A stretch of 64,000 bases of DNA from Sycobia sp. Sy_11 (GCA_018907035.1 JACCIC010000095.1:1875001-1939000), one strand, 5' to 3'; shown: positions 12,111-24,960, numbered from the stretch's first letter. The notes: a model not told the origin generated them from the sequence alone. Numbers and translations are program-made.

Positions 12111-12635
12111 GAAATCACGGGCCGAAATCGGGCTCGACCTAAAAGACATCGTTCCGTCAATGCGCAGCTGGCGTAATACAAACCGCCGCCTTATCCTCCT
12201 TTTCTGAAAGAAAGGCTTTCTCTCCGCCCCTCACTCCCTCTCGTTCGCTCTAATATATATATATGTATATATATTGTATACACCACGACCCACTCTGATG
12301 TGCAGCCGCTTTTACTTTCCATCGCGCGGCGGCGCGCACCGCTCATTATTATATTAAGATACTTTCCTTGGCAATGGTTATACCAGAGGGGATTACGTCT
12401 GTTACGCGGCGGACGTGTGTACGCGCGCGCACGGTCGCACACAGAGAGAGGAAACATGTATAATATATAAGCGAAAGTATAAAGTGTAATCTAGCACGGC
12501 GCGAGCGCGCCAGAGAGTGAGAGAGAGAGAGAGCCCCACTTTATCCCCCCGCTGACGCCACTTTCCCTCTCGACGAAATGGGAGGGGGCAGAGGGTGGGA
12601 GGTAGGAGGAAAGGCATCGGCGAAAGGAGGCGTAT

Positions 12636-12641
<6 letters not shown>

Positions 12642-12691
<50 letters not shown>

Positions 12692-12703
12692 GAGAGAAAG
12701 GGG
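12642..12703. repeat. (GA)n microsatellite
   Basis: GA run of about 47 bases plus a degenerate tail, inside a CpG-richer segment (12120-12850). Confidence 0.95.
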
Positions 12704-12737
12704 AGAGACAATTTCTTCGCCGCGAAGCGCGTATACG

Positions 12738-12738
<1 letters not shown>

Positions 12739-12792
<54 letters not shown>
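12739..12792. repeat. (TA)n microsatellite
   Basis: Pure TA run of about 54 bases, 50 bases from the GA tract. Confidence 0.95.
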
Positions 12793-12794
<2 letters not shown>

Positions 12795-12979
12795 GCGCGA
12801 CGGAGCTTACTGAGAGCCGATGCGGGAGAAAGAGATGGAGGGATGGTGGGTTGGGGGAGATAGGAAGAAAGTATTCTTCGAAAATTATTGATGTCTCGTC
12901 GTCGAGCGAAGTTTTGGGAAGGGAATGGGCGATATTTTTTTTTTTTACTGCGAGAAAAAAATTTTTCACGAATACTTAT

Positions 12980-13240
12980 TTGACTTCTCTTGAATAAATA
13001 TATGGTTTGTAGTTAAAGCAACCATAAACATTCGCTTAAATCCAATAAAATCTTTCTTGAATTTTTTGAGATGTTAAAAATATTTTATATTTTTTGCAAT
13101 TAAATTAGATTTTCTTCAATTGAATAAATCATTCTTGAATCCAATAAAGAATTTCTGAATTAAGATATAACGCTTTATTTGAATTTACAAATTATTTTTC
13201 TTCCATGACATAATAAAATCTGTCAATTTTATTGAAAAGT
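12980..13240. repeat. Degenerate TTGAAT/AATAAA-rich repeats
   Basis: Words such as TTGAATCCAATAAA and TTGAATAAAT recur several times in about 250 bases. They look like an old, diverged tandem array. The unit length cannot be fixed by eye. Confidence 0.4.
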
Positions 13241-13408
13241 TTTACCAACCGAAAGAGATTTTAAGACTGGCTTAAAAAAAGTATTATTTTTATTATTAAA
13301 ATAATGAATAATATATACGAAAATTCATTGATATTCATCGGTGACATTTTCGCTCAATCCTTTTATTTATACATTTATATATGCACAGTCAAAAGAAATT
13401 ATGACTGA

Positions 13409-13410
<2 letters not shown>

Positions 13411-13478
<68 letters not shown>
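13411..13478. repeat. (TA)n microsatellite
   Basis: Pure TA run of about 68 bases, the longest uninterrupted TA tract in the window. Confidence 0.95.
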
Positions 13479-13480
<2 letters not shown>

Positions 13481-13895
13481 CAAAGGGGCATGGCGGGCTA
13501 TGGCGAGCGCTGAAAGTAAGTAGGTCACAATGGCGACTCGGCCCACCGCAGGAAAGAAGAATTTCACTTTCATCCAGTTGAACAACTCTGTGTGTGCCGT
13601 AACTTCCAAATAAATTCAAAGGCGTATTTCAACTATATATACACACAATCCTCCTGATTTTTAGGATTTGAAAAACAAGTTTTTTCTCGATTTTCTTTTT
13701 TCCTAGTATTTCGATTGATTTTTCGGAAAACGATTTTTTGATAATGAATCAGACGTAAAATTTTTTAAATACTAATACTAGAAATTGATATAATATATAG
13801 CTAATTATACCAGTATTTAAAAGGAAAATTTGGTTATATATATATTGGTTAAGATTTTTGCAATTCATCAAGAACAATACTATTTATATATGTAA

Positions 13896-13899
<4 letters not shown>

Positions 13900-13957
<58 letters not shown>

Positions 13958-13966
13958 TGTGTGTGT
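13900..13966. repeat. (TG)n microsatellite
   Basis: TG run of about 67 bases with one GG slip near 13950. Confidence 0.95.
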
Positions 13967-13969
13967 TCC

Positions 13970-14620
13970 ACTATTGTTTTCAACATATTCTAAAATATAT
14001 TTTCTTTGATAAATAAAAATCGACGAACGCGATACGTCTAAAGCAAAACATTTATGTATAAACAAATTTATTTATTATAAATAGATAAAGATATAGATTT
14101 AATTTAATTATTGATTCAACATATACTGTTTTGCGCGTTTTTTTCGGTTTTGTTAATTTTACTATACGTACTTGGTATCAATAAATTTCAGAATTTTTAT
14201 GTGTCTGTAAATAATATTTGATTTTTCAGATTATTATTTTAAAAATACTTTTTATTTTTGAATTAACGCTGAACAGCGAATGTTCTGTATAAATAAGTAA
14301 AAATACTAAATAAAATATATCGATATATAATTTATTATATGATATTTAGTTTCAAATTTGACAATAATAATAAATAAGCGAATAATCTTATTTAATTAGA
14401 ATAAGCTTTCCTTTTTTTTCATTGAAACCATAAACGATTAGCTCTTAAACGAATTTCAAGCGTCTCTCGTTGAATCTCATACAATTTTCCGTAGGCACAG
14501 TACTTAAAAATCTTTCAAAAATCAAAAATCAAAATTGAAACATCGGTATCAATCTGTTAAGCTTTTTTGCCTGGTGCGTCCCCGACGACCTAACTGGTAA
14601 AATATCGATACTTCTCTGAA
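13970..14620. other. AT-rich DNA, nothing recognised
   Basis: Complex AT-rich sequence with no open frame of interest and no transposon signature. Confidence 0.4.
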
Positions 14621-14666
14621 AGTAATTGGGCGGCGGTCGCTGCAATCTTTTTCAGGAGTCCGTGAC

Positions 14667-14668
<2 letters not shown>

Positions 14669-14751
<83 letters not shown>
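14669..14751. repeat. Compound (CT)n(TA)n microsatellite
   Basis: CT run (14669-14702) passes without a break into a TA run (14702-14751). Confidence 0.95.
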
Positions 14752-14753
<2 letters not shown>

Positions 14754-14785
14754 GACGCTTGCGCAACGACGCGTTTTCGCTCTCA

Positions 14786-14803
14786 CGCGCCGCCATTTTC
14801 GTC
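14786..14803 (-). promoter_or_regulatory. YY1/Pho-like motif
   Basis: CGCCGCCATTTTCG matches the YY1/Pleiohomeotic consensus (reverse of AAnATGGCGGC). It lies in a short CpG-rich segment that also holds the palindrome TTGCGCAA (14758-14765), a C/EBP-like site. A motif match only. Confidence 0.3.
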
Positions 14804-14893
14804 CGATGCGCCTCTTCCTCCGACACTTTTACTTTCTTCGCTCACTTCCCCTCTCTGGACCAACAGCGTTCCATACTTTTGCGAAACATTCAC

Positions 14894-14897
<4 letters not shown>

Positions 14898-14925
<28 letters not shown>
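14898..14925. repeat. (CT)n microsatellite
   Basis: CT run of about 28 bases. Confidence 0.95.
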
Positions 14926-14928
<3 letters not shown>

Positions 14929-14969
14929 CATATACGGATGTGAATCATTGTTAAGGTCATGTCCGTATT

Positions 14970-15009
14970 GGTGTGTGTGTGTGTGTGCCCGCGCGCGCGC
15001 GTGTGTGTA
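14970..15009. repeat. (GT)n(CG)n(GT)n alternating tract
   Basis: GT units, then CG units, then GT units, about 40 bases of nearly continuous purine-pyrimidine alternation. Confidence 0.9.
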
Positions 15010-15424
15010 GAAGTGTATATATGTATACTCGTATGTATATGTACATGTATATGTATTATGTATAAAACAGAAGTCTGATGGGAAAGTATAAGAGACACGA
15101 CGAAAAGTACATTCTGAAGAAGTTCAAAATTATAACAAAAGAAACATTCGAACAGTTCCATATAAAAACAAAATAAAATAAAATAAATTCAAGTTTTTTT
15201 TCTATGTATTTTTTTTTCTTTTGATCGCACGATAACTCGTGTGTGATTATACATTTATTATAAATTGGGTTTAAGCTAGCACAAATGGTTGAAGAAAATT
15301 TTTTTTTGTTTTATCAAAGTTCAAACAAAATTTACTTTAAATGTGTCAAGAGAATAAAGTTTTCTTATTCAATTTTTTATAAGATATTTGCTCGACGGGA
15401 GAAAAATGTATATTCCTATGAGAT

Positions 15425-15446
15425 TACACACACACATATATATATG

Positions 15447-15511
<65 letters not shown>
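15425..15511. repeat. (CA)n/(TA)n microsatellite
   Basis: Short CA run, TATG variants, then a pure TA run at 15449-15511. Confidence 0.95.
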
Positions 15512-15516
<5 letters not shown>

Positions 15517-15519
15517 CAA

Positions 15520-16435
15520 ATCAAAGAAATCTTTTCTTAATTCGTAAATTGTATATATATATAATGTAAAAAAAACTTTTTTCACAGTACAACATAAAGA
15601 GTGAAAGAATCTTATTTGAATTTAGAAATTCTTTTTATTTCATACACTGCAGACAACAGGTTCTATAATAATTCTATCGTACGAAATTGAAGAGACAATA
15701 CCAGTGTAAAGTAAAAATAATAGAACAACGGTGTATCTACCCCACACACCTGACTGCCCCACCGATAAAACGAACGATAACAATGTATTTCATCTACGAC
15801 GGTATAAGTATCGCATCGATATAGACATGTGTTTACAGAGCCTCCGCTCGTGGCAAATCAAACGATTTTTTTATCTTCTTTCTTTGCTTTATTTTTATTA
15901 ACAAAATTGACAATCATACGCGGTGCGATATGTATGGCAATAAATGCAAAGATTTTTGAAACAACCAATTTATGAAAAAAGAATGATTAAACGTGCTTAT
16001 TCTTTTATATATATAGAATAGCATAGAATCGAATTCCAAAAGCCGAAATATATAATTTATTGAAAGACAAGTGTCTAAGAAATTTTTGCACATTTGTATT
16101 CAGATAATATCTAGATAATATATAGAAGAATGAAAAGCTTGACCCGACCATCACAATTTATTCCATCATTCTGTATATCACAGTCACAAGATATATACTG
16201 TTTTGATCTTATCGGAGCGGGCCAGTGATAAAAAAGCATCGGTATATGATAAATCGAAAAACAATCTTGAGATCGTTTTTCTCTTTGACTCACAGAGTGA
16301 CTTTTCATTTGATTATGATGCAAAAAATTGGACCAATCCCTTTAGAGCGAACCAAGGGCTAATTCTCATTTTATTATGTTCCAGTTCTATTATATATGCC
16401 CGGCAACCGAGATTTCAATGTGTGCAAGTGTGAGA
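15520..16435. other. AT-rich DNA, nothing recognised
   Basis: Complex sequence, locally less AT-rich at 15730-15860. No transposon or gene signature. Open frames of 70-76 codons at 16111-16433 show no motif. Confidence 0.4.
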
Positions 16436-16439
16436 CACA

Positions 16440-17246
16440 TCGCGGCGCCGCCTGGTGGCAAAAAGAACGCACGACTGCGCATACACAAGGGCGCCACCAA
16501 ATGAAAACACAAATGGCCGCCATGAGTATACAGACAATTTTGTTCAAATGAAGAGATCTATTATTATTAATTGAAACATAGACGTTTTTACTAATTAAAA
16601 AATATACGGTTATAATACTTCACAATCATGTAAAATATTAAAGCAGAACAAATTTGATAGAATTATTTTATGTCCGTTTTAATTAGTGATATTATGTAAT
16701 GAAACAAGAAACTAAGTAAGAATATTTTTTAAAGTAAATTTATTTCTCTTAATAATTGTTATATGTGTATTTTTTGTAGAATCATATAGGTTTTCTCATT
16801 ACATTTAATTTTTATTCTTTTGGTTCAGTCTTCAGTCTTTTAATTTGGCAACTGTAGCTTCAGGAATACAACGAAAACTTAAATTAGTATTATAAGTGAA
16901 TTACTTTATAGATGCCTCCCATAGAAATATTCTTTCGATGATATGAAGAAAATTAATAAAAGTTTTTAATCGTTATTTTTATTGATTTCGATCATTTTTA
17001 CTTTTTTTTTTAAAACAAATTTTAAGAGGCTTTCAAAATTTTACCAACGGAATCAATAAATTCGCGTACCTACCGCATAATCATGTCGGCCATATTTGTT
17101 AATTATGCTCTCCGCCGCTAGTAGCCCATATTATATTACATTTAAATCGCCAATAGCAATTTTGATCACTCCCGACTATTTCATACCACGATTCACGATA
17201 AATGAACGTTTTGCCCACCATTTCGTCCGACTGGTTTTTGAAGGCT
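16440..17246 (+). repeat. Dispersed element, copy A
   Basis: Three blocks here match, in the same order, the reverse complement of 59662-60183. Block 1 (16444-16523) carries GCGCC and GGCCGCCAT words. Block 2 (17082-17133) carries GTCGGCCATATTTGTT and TCTCCGCCGCTAGTAG, about 46 of 53 bases identical to its partner. Block 3 (17218-17246) shares a TCGTCCGACT-like core. Blocks 1 and 2 also resemble each other in opposite orientation around GGCCAT-TTTGT, so the element has loosely inverted arms. Its AT-rich interior has diverged or changed length. No coding capacity is seen; family unknown. Confidence 0.55.
16444..16460 (-). promoter_or_regulatory. CTCF-like motif in copy A
   Basis: GGCGCCGCCTGGTGGCA fits the CTCF core pattern GCGCCnCCTRGTGGC closely. 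A second GGCGCCACC half-site lies 40 bases on at 16490-16498. Binding is inferred from the motif alone. Confidence 0.4.
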
Positions 17247-17456
17247 TAAGTTAAACTAACGTTAAGTCGCTCTCCGCAAGGTGCGATGCGACGACAATTT
17301 TTCACGATCGCTCTTTTCAGAAGATTAACTTTCTGGATTTTAATGGGGTGCTTTTATTTTTTTTCCTCCTCGAAGTTGTATTACGCAAGAATCGTCTACT
17401 ATACTCCTCGTATCCGTTTATGTATTTATTATGGAGCGACATTCCCATCGGTATAA

Positions 17457-17460
<4 letters not shown>

Positions 17461-17514
<54 letters not shown>
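17461..17514. repeat. (TA)n microsatellite
   Basis: Pure TA run of about 54 bases. Confidence 0.95.
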
Positions 17515-17516
<2 letters not shown>

Positions 17517-18044
17517 CAAGCGAAAAAAAATGCTTCCCAAAAGCGCACACGGTGGCCCAGACGGCATGGATGTAGCAATCAGTCCTTCTTAAGGCAGGAA
17601 GGGGGCCGTGTGGGAAAAGCTCTTTTCGATAATATATAGGAAGTAAACGCCCCCCTCTCTCTTCTTCTTCCCATGCCTTTCTCGGCCCTTCGAAGCCGAT
17701 CGTGCAATTATACGATGAATACTATAAGAAAATGAGATGCGGACTCCTCGATTTGCGAAATCAATCGGGACTGGGAAAAAGGTGGGTATGCGTAAACGAA
17801 ACCTTAAAGGGGCATTTTTTGAAAAAGGCATAATTTAATACGCATGTCACATTTTGTGCCTTACGGAATCATTTTGTGCGCAAGGAAAAAAAGAAAACAA
17901 TTTAGGAGTCAATTTAATTCGTCACGGCAAAAACCCATTATTTATCGTATAGAATTAGCAGAATAGGTGACTGTTGCAGGAGCGAAATGGATATTTTACA
18001 TTTTACAGGTATGAAAATACGGAATATATGTGGGAAATTTTTCG

Positions 18045-18045
<1 letters not shown>

Positions 18046-18096
<51 letters not shown>
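18046..18096. repeat. (TA)n microsatellite
   Basis: Pure TA run of about 51 bases. Confidence 0.95.
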
Positions 18097-18098
<2 letters not shown>

Positions 18099-18244
18099 AA
18101 TAAGTACACTAAATAGCTGCTATCTGAATTATTGCGAAGTCACCATAAGAAACGAAAAGATCTCGTTGAAGCGATGGTTTATACCAAATAAACATATAGT
18201 AATGTCTTTATGTATCTTTGATAAAATTTTGTACCCTCTCTGAC

Positions 18245-18990
18245 AATTTTGGAAAGATTTGCATTTTTTCTAATGGCTAAAATAGAATTTTTCTGATTCT
18301 TTTGTATTATTTTCCTTCAACCGCTGATTATTGAATTTTTATTTTTGAGACGACGTACCAATCCGAAAAATCATACGATGAAATTTTGAATGATCACATA
18401 CTGAAACAAAAGTACTTGGATTTTTCACATTTTTAGTAATGAAGAATTCCATTGAACTTTAAGGGGGGATATCAGACTATAATAGTTTTTACTAATTTAT
18501 TAGACAAATATATTTTTAATTATCAATATACTGATATATATTATTTTAGTATTTGTAATTTATTTTGAAATATAATACATGGAAAATAATATAATCAATA
18601 CATTTTATTATATTTATTTTAAGTGTATAATGAGCAACAATAAAACAAGCGATTTCGTATAAAAATTAGATTCCATGCATAAATTTGAAAAAATTCACAG
18701 TATTAACATTTTGATTTCTGTTAAATTTTATTATATTTTTTTATTATGTTCCGTTTTTTTAACGAATGATACATCGTCGCCACAGAAACAATTGAAAAAT
18801 ACCATGTTTTGAGAAAAGGATCATGAAACGAAATTTTATTTTACGCATTTTCAAAAAAATTAAGTTTGTCCAAATTCGATTTACACCGGTATAAAATTTT
18901 TGTACACGAGATAAAAAATCGCCCATATATCATTTGAAGAAAAAAAAACATTGTGAATTACGAGAAAAAAATTTATATTATTATTTTACA
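18245..18990. other. AT-rich DNA, nothing recognised
   Basis: Very AT-rich, with frequent stops on both strands and no mobile-element signature. Confidence 0.4.
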
Positions 18991-18998
18991 AAATTTTC

Positions 18999-19036
18999 CA
19001 CACACACACACGCGCGCGCGCGCGCACACACACACA
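18999..19036. repeat. (CA)n(CG)n(CA)n alternating tract
   Basis: CA units flank a CG core, 38 bases of continuous alternation. Confidence 0.95.
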
Positions 19037-19039
19037 TAT

Positions 19040-19480
19040 TCTGCACAAGTCGTGCGCGAGCGCGCAATACAACGCGTCAGTCGCACGCCGAGCGCAGCAG
19101 CAACAGCAGCAGCAGCAGCAGCAGTAGCAGCAGCTCCGAGGGAAAATCGGGTCAAGTTGAAGAGTTCGCGCGGGCGTTATATTATAAAGGACGCGGGGCG
19201 AGGCCGCGCACCGAGCGCGTTCCTCGATGCTCGCCCAGAGCGCTCTATAAACACCGGCGCGGTGCGCAGCGTCGCGGCGCGCGAGCGATCGCGTATTTTT
19301 AGAACGAGGCGCGCGTGTATGTATATATATATATCTATACACACGTTGTAATATAATGCACGGCGAGCGCTCCGTGAAGATAATAACAACGAAAGTATAG
19401 TCGCCGATGCGCCGACCGATGAATTATTGTCGCTCGCGCGCAGGCTCGTAAATCCCGTCGCTGGGGGCGGGGAGGGGGGG
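19040..19480. other. CpG-rich block with CAG repeat
   Basis: GC-rich block with many CGCG words. An imperfect CAG/GCA array (19095-19134) keeps two plus-strand frames and the minus strand open as homopolymeric serine, alanine or cysteine runs. Three overlapping open frames of similar length point to composition rather than coding. A promoter or 5' UTR is possible. Confidence 0.35.
19095..19134. repeat. (CAG)n trinucleotide repeat
   Basis: About 40 bases of CAG units with CAA and TAG interruptions. Confidence 0.9.
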
Positions 19481-19599
19481 TTGTCGGGCGAGAGAACAAA
19501 AATTACGAAGCGTGCATTTTTTTCTGCCTTCTTCGGAGCTGAATATTTATCAACGAAGGGCCGGCGAGCAAAGGAGAAATATAAGGGATAAATAATAAA

Positions 19600-21600
19600 T
19601 AAGAATTTCAGTACCTAACTTTTTCAGTTATTCTCATAATGCAATTTTTCCTTTAAGTGGAGAATTTTTAAAGTTTAAAATGTGTTGGATTATTTTTTTT
19701 TTCTTTTCAAGTTGTTTAAGTATTTCTATGAGGGGCAAACGCCAATAGTTTATGATTATCGAGAGCATATGAATGATGATTAACGTTTATAAAAAAGTAC
19801 TAGTTACACGCAGCACACTCAGTCCTTCCTTTTCTCTCGTGCAGACGTGTTTCATCCTCGGATTGATAATACTTTGTATAATTTTTTTCGCATTGGCCCA
19901 TCAAATATTATGAAAATGAACCCAATAATTGAATCAATAGTGTACAAGCGAAAATGTATAAAGGCATAGAGCAAGAGGTTCAGAAAACGAGGAGCAGGGC
20001 CGAGACATTCTGACATTGCAGATATATATATAAATTCTGGAAACGATAAGAGATGGTAATGTTAGGGGAAAGTCTGCGGAAACGCATTGGGAACTCAAAA
20101 TAACATATACACCGATATGGCATCGAAAGTCACTGTTTAGGTTCAAGTTGATATACGGTCAGCTATAAGAAGCAGCGAAAATTGATATTTAATTTATTGT
20201 TTTTTTTTAATACTGCCACAAACACGAATCGCATAAGACGGTGTATAAGACTTTATCTTTTTACAATCTTCAACCTTATAATGAAAAATACGTAAATATA
20301 CGACCGGACTGCTATGATTTGCAGGTAATGGAGGTGGATAAGTCTAGTTTCAAATTACTCCACGAGCGGTCTCGGTAATGATTCCAGAATAGGCAGAATG
20401 GAAGGGATGAATGGAAACGGAAGGAAGGACCGTCACACGTAAGGTCGGGTGAAAAAGGATGAAAGTATTAGATCAGGAATAGATATTAATGGAGTGAGGA
20501 ATCTGGAGATTCTGTTGGGACAAATGAAAAACAAAAAAAACAAAGAAACAAGGGTGATATTAAAGGTAGTTAATAATTAAAGGTAGAAATTCGTAAATAT
20601 GGCAAGAGACACATATGGATTGTAGTCCTTGAATCCTTCGTACGCAGTCAAGTATCTTAAAACGACTAATCGAGGAATGTAATAATTGATTGTTTGGGAA
20701 GAAGCAGAAGTGATCGTAGTATAAAATTCGACATCTTAATGCAATCTAGCTATATAAGTGAAATATAAAGTATAATGTCAAAAGGATGAATTTAATATAC
20801 GTGCACGATCGCTTTAAATGTAAGTTAATCGTACTTTATGCTAATTATAAATTGGATCTGTACTCTACATTGTACAGTCAGAAGAGTTTCTCAAAGAAAA
20901 TTACCATCGACCGCTATCAATATTATATTCCATCGAAAGTTTTTTTTTTATTATTATTTTCTTTTTCTTAGAGTTCGGTGACACCTACATACGTTAGCGT
21001 GGAATGACGTATAGGTGACAATAGCTCGTTAGTTTATGCTAATATACGCTTATAAATTCGGCAAAGCGTCAAACGGTAATAATTAAGACACAGCAATTCT
21101 GACAATGAAGGATTAATCGAGCATCGACTAAGTAAATCTAATTTTCTCAACGTCTTCGGGCATCGTTGGACATTTGCATTTGAAAAATTTCTACGACTGC
21201 ATAAATAGTAAGACGAACTTTCATGAAAGTTGGAGATGCCGAATAACGATTTGCAAGTGAAAAAGTTTCATATTCTCGTAACGGTAGATCGTTAAATCGA
21301 TCAAATTTATAGGGTCCATTTTTTGAGAAGGACCGATTTGAGCCATTAAATAGCGCTTCGAGCACGACGAATAATAATTTATAACAAAGCCAAGCTGTAC
21401 GATTAATTTAATGGATTCGGTAAAAAAAAAAAAGACTACTCGATGGCAAGTGCACTCACGAACATACGCGCATAAATTTCAATTATGTAAAAACTTCATA
21501 AAGACTTTTAAGCTACGTGTATATCTACACCTATACCTTTTCTATTTCCTTTCCTAACTTCAAATCAACTAAATAAGTATTTTAAGTCATATATAATATA
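19600..21600. other. Gene-poor stretch
   Basis: About 2 kb without microsatellites or a recognisable gene. The 20330-20640 part is purine-rich on the plus strand. A 72-codon minus-strand frame at 21147-21365 has a fairly balanced residue composition but no known domain. Confidence 0.4.
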
Positions 21601-21868
21601 TATATTATAAAGAAGCCACAGAGAGAGAGAGAGCAAAAAGAAAATGTAACGAGAGAATGAGAGAGCAAAAAGAAAATGTAACAATCGAGCGCGGCAAGTC
21701 TGTATTATATAAGGCAGAGTGCAGCAGCGGCGAATCAGCTGGCGCGATTACACACATAAGCGCGCACTCTGCGCGACAATGCCGATATAGAATCGAGCTC
21801 GCGCCGATAAAATTAATTGCTAAATGACCCAATTACTAGAAAAAGATTGACCCGAAAATTCGCGGAGG

Positions 21869-21915
21869 CAGCAGCAGCGGCAGCAGCAGTAGCAGAAGCC
21901 GCAGCAACAGCTGCG

Positions 21916-21965
<50 letters not shown>
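21869..21965. repeat. CAG-like repeat plus (CT)n
   Basis: Imperfect CAG/CGG array (21869-21911), then a pure CT run (21919-21965) and a short CA run. Confidence 0.9.
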
Positions 21966-21968
<3 letters not shown>

Positions 21969-22291
21969 CTCACACACACATCGTTACAGCAAATAATTTA
22001 AATCATTTTATCTTGTTATTCAACTACCTCTGCAGAGAATCTTTTATTTATTTATTTATTGAAAATGGTACGTAAGTATGTTTTTTTTTATTTACAAATT
22101 ATTTTTGTGAAATAATTTAATTGTTGCACATATGTTTTAAAAATATTTTTATAAATAAATATATTAAACAGCAAAGACGAGTACTTTCGTTCACTTATAT
22201 TAAGGAAGATCTTATTAATTCCAAAATTGATCCATGTACTTTGAATTTGAAATAATTTTTAACTTTTACATACGAAATATGGGCAGAATTG

Positions 22292-22297
<6 letters not shown>

Positions 22298-22355
<58 letters not shown>
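22298..22355. repeat. (TA)n microsatellite
   Basis: TA run of about 58 bases. Confidence 0.95.
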
Positions 22356-22356
<1 letters not shown>

Positions 22357-22646
22357 AAATAATTTTTTTTTGGATTACCAAGCTAACAAATGTATATTAT
22401 GTGTAAATTTTCAATATAGAAATACAACAATGTCAAAAATAGATTATTCAATAGGATTACGAGAGTATTCTTGATTGTCGTTTCTCCAAGCGTTTCTCAA
22501 ATCCCGTCTTATAGAATCGATTTTTCGACGATTTTCTATATAAATCAAATAATGGATTGTTAAGTATCGTTAAACTTTGTCTAGGAATCGATGTATATCT
22601 CATTGATCGTTTAGGTCCTAGATAACTTATGTATTTGCGTGCTCTC

Positions 22647-22649
<3 letters not shown>

Positions 22650-22690
<41 letters not shown>
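22650..22690. repeat. (CT)n microsatellite
   Basis: CT run of about 41 bases, next to a moderately CpG-rich segment (22690-22870). Confidence 0.95.
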
Positions 22691-22693
<3 letters not shown>

Positions 22694-23220
22694 CATTTCG
22701 GCAAATTGACCCAGCTCCAGCAACACAGCCCGAGAGAGATAGCCGAGAATTCCGGCTCCGGCGTAAGATGTCAATGCCTCGCGTCGGCGCGGTAGTAAAA
22801 CCGCGAACGAAATGGCTCGGCGAGAGAGAAATGCCGAAATTCAAGGAATTAATACGTCGAATCGCTTGGGAAATTTAGCGCAAAAGATTCCAAATACATC
22901 TGAATCTCGCATTTATTTCAATGAGCTGCAATTCCACGTGTAGATAGAAAATTTCCCGACTTCTCGAGGGCAGAGAAACTGATAAATGAATTTTCTCGCG
23001 TGCAATGAACATGATCTTCCTTCTGCTTTGTAGATATAATACGTTTTTTCGTACCCCCCTCCCCTCTCCGCCACGAACGGGGCGCTCGAAGAGACTACAA
23101 CGTATGTGTATACCAGTCCAACCTCCCCCGCCCCTCCCAGTCTCAGCGACACTCTTGTGAGAACGCGGGCACACACGCCTATCTTGGCAGTTTGTATTAG
23201 AAGACGATGCAGAGGCAGGC

Positions 23221-23262
23221 AGAGGAGGAGGAGGAGGTGGAGGAGGAGGTGGAGGAGGAGGA
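23221..23262. repeat. (GGA)n repeat
   Basis: About 42 bases of GGA units with GGT variants, purely G/A/T on this strand. Confidence 0.9.
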
Positions 23263-23371
23263 CACGAGGACGAATAGGCGCGTTTAATAGAGGCATAGCG
23301 AACCCATAGAGATTTTAAGAGGGGTCTCGGGGGGGCTGAATCTTCTCTCTCATGCCGCGATATATATTTAC

Positions 23372-23374
<3 letters not shown>

Positions 23375-23433
<59 letters not shown>
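23375..23433. repeat. (TA)n microsatellite
   Basis: TA run of about 59 bases. Confidence 0.95.
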
Positions 23434-23436
<3 letters not shown>

Positions 23437-23627
23437 TATAGACATAGACGCCCGCGCTCGCACGCGGGGCTAATATAGAGGCTTTATCAGACAGCAGTGA
23501 TAACGCGCCCGATAAGCCCCGCGGCGCGTATATGTAGGTCAGTTTGATACGCGCGCGACCTGATTTCGCGAGCATATTATATTAGTGTATAGCGCTCGCG
23601 CCATCAGCCAGCTCCTCTCTCGCGCGC

Positions 23628-23628
<1 letters not shown>

Positions 23629-23682
<54 letters not shown>
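23629..23682. repeat. (TA)n microsatellite
   Basis: TA run of about 54 bases directly after a CGCGCGCA word. Confidence 0.95.
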
Positions 23683-23686
<4 letters not shown>

Positions 23687-24431
23687 TTGCGCGAACGTGA
23701 ATATATATGTAGATCTTATGTACTCGCCCCATATGCTCTGCAATAGGAAAAATTTCGATTTCTCATTTTCATATATGCTTCCCTTTTGATTTGTTTTTCT
23801 CTATTGTTTGTTTTTAGTTTTAGACACCTGCAAAATGTCTACGTAACCTTTTTAAGAAACGCTTCAGGAAAAGCGTTGAGCGGAAGATTATGTTTTTCTT
23901 TCCAACTAAAATTAAAATAAAAACAAAAAAAAGAAATCGTCGTTAAGACCAGTTCGACCTTAATATAATAGATACATCTGTAAGCAAGGCGTTTACAATT
24001 GCTATGTATTATACAGTGGCTTTTAGGCGTCGAAGAGGGTTTTTCTCCTTCTCCCCTTAACGAAATGAAAATGTTCTCCGCTCGACGTACGAGTGATTCA
24101 GGTAGTATTAAAATAACCATCGTGGATTAATGATTAACGGAATAAGTAAAGGTACGTCAACTTTTGAATTCACAAATTAACAACAAACACATTTATTTAC
24201 ACATTTAATTTCCTATTGAAAAGAATCTTCGAATTATTTTTGAAGATAGCTATTTAGATTGAAATTTGAATTTAAATTCATCGCAAAATGTCCCATTTTA
24301 AGATGTCTTAAGATAATATCTTTGCTCGAATTTTATCTCAATAATATCTGAAATAATCGTAAATGGACGCATTTGAAAATAGTCTTAAGATCTTAACACG
24401 GGAATGTTATCTCCGACGCGTCTTATATAAG

Positions 24432-24433
<2 letters not shown>

Positions 24434-24476
<43 letters not shown>
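24434..24476. repeat. (TA)n microsatellite
   Basis: TA run of about 43 bases ending in CATG/CATA variants. Confidence 0.95.
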
Positions 24477-24479
<3 letters not shown>

Positions 24480-24717
24480 GCATACATACACATATATCTT
24501 ACAACTTCGATTTTGCAGAGTCGGTTTTAAAAATGTCATTTTCTGCGGCCGCACACATCGAGGAATGCAAACATTGCGAACGTCGCGGACACGGCGCAAT
24601 TATCATGCGGGCCTGTTACAACGCAATTTTGCGCGGAGCTGCATCTCCCTAAAGAAAGAGAAAGGGAAAAACGAGAGTCGCGTATGCGCGTCCACGTGGT
24701 TTTATACGCGGTTAAAA

Positions 24718-24824
<107 letters not shown>

Positions 24825-24960
24825 TATAAAACGCGCGAAATTCCGCGCACCGATAAAGAATATTCCTCTTATGTAATTCGCTTATACCATTCGGGAGGCT
24901 GGGTCGGGGGGTTTTAGTTTGTTTTTGCTCTCTCGCGTACAGCCATGCCATTGACCATTC

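Larger units (their letters stand above)
23040..23620. other. CpG-rich block
   Basis: GC-rich DNA with C-rich runs and a GGA array (23221-23262). The leucine-rich minus-strand frame at 22913-23296 is largely the translated GGA repeat. Confidence 0.3.

Noticed and set aside
18934..19351. Overlapping 118-132-codon frames giving poly-serine, poly-alanine and poly-cysteine
   Set aside because: A CAG repeat keeps all these frames open; no flanking conserved sequence.
24530..24652. Short frame with a CxxC pair (ECKHCERRGHG) after a TTTTGCAG acceptor-like word
   Set aside because: Only about 40 codons, no second metal-binding pair and no donor site found.
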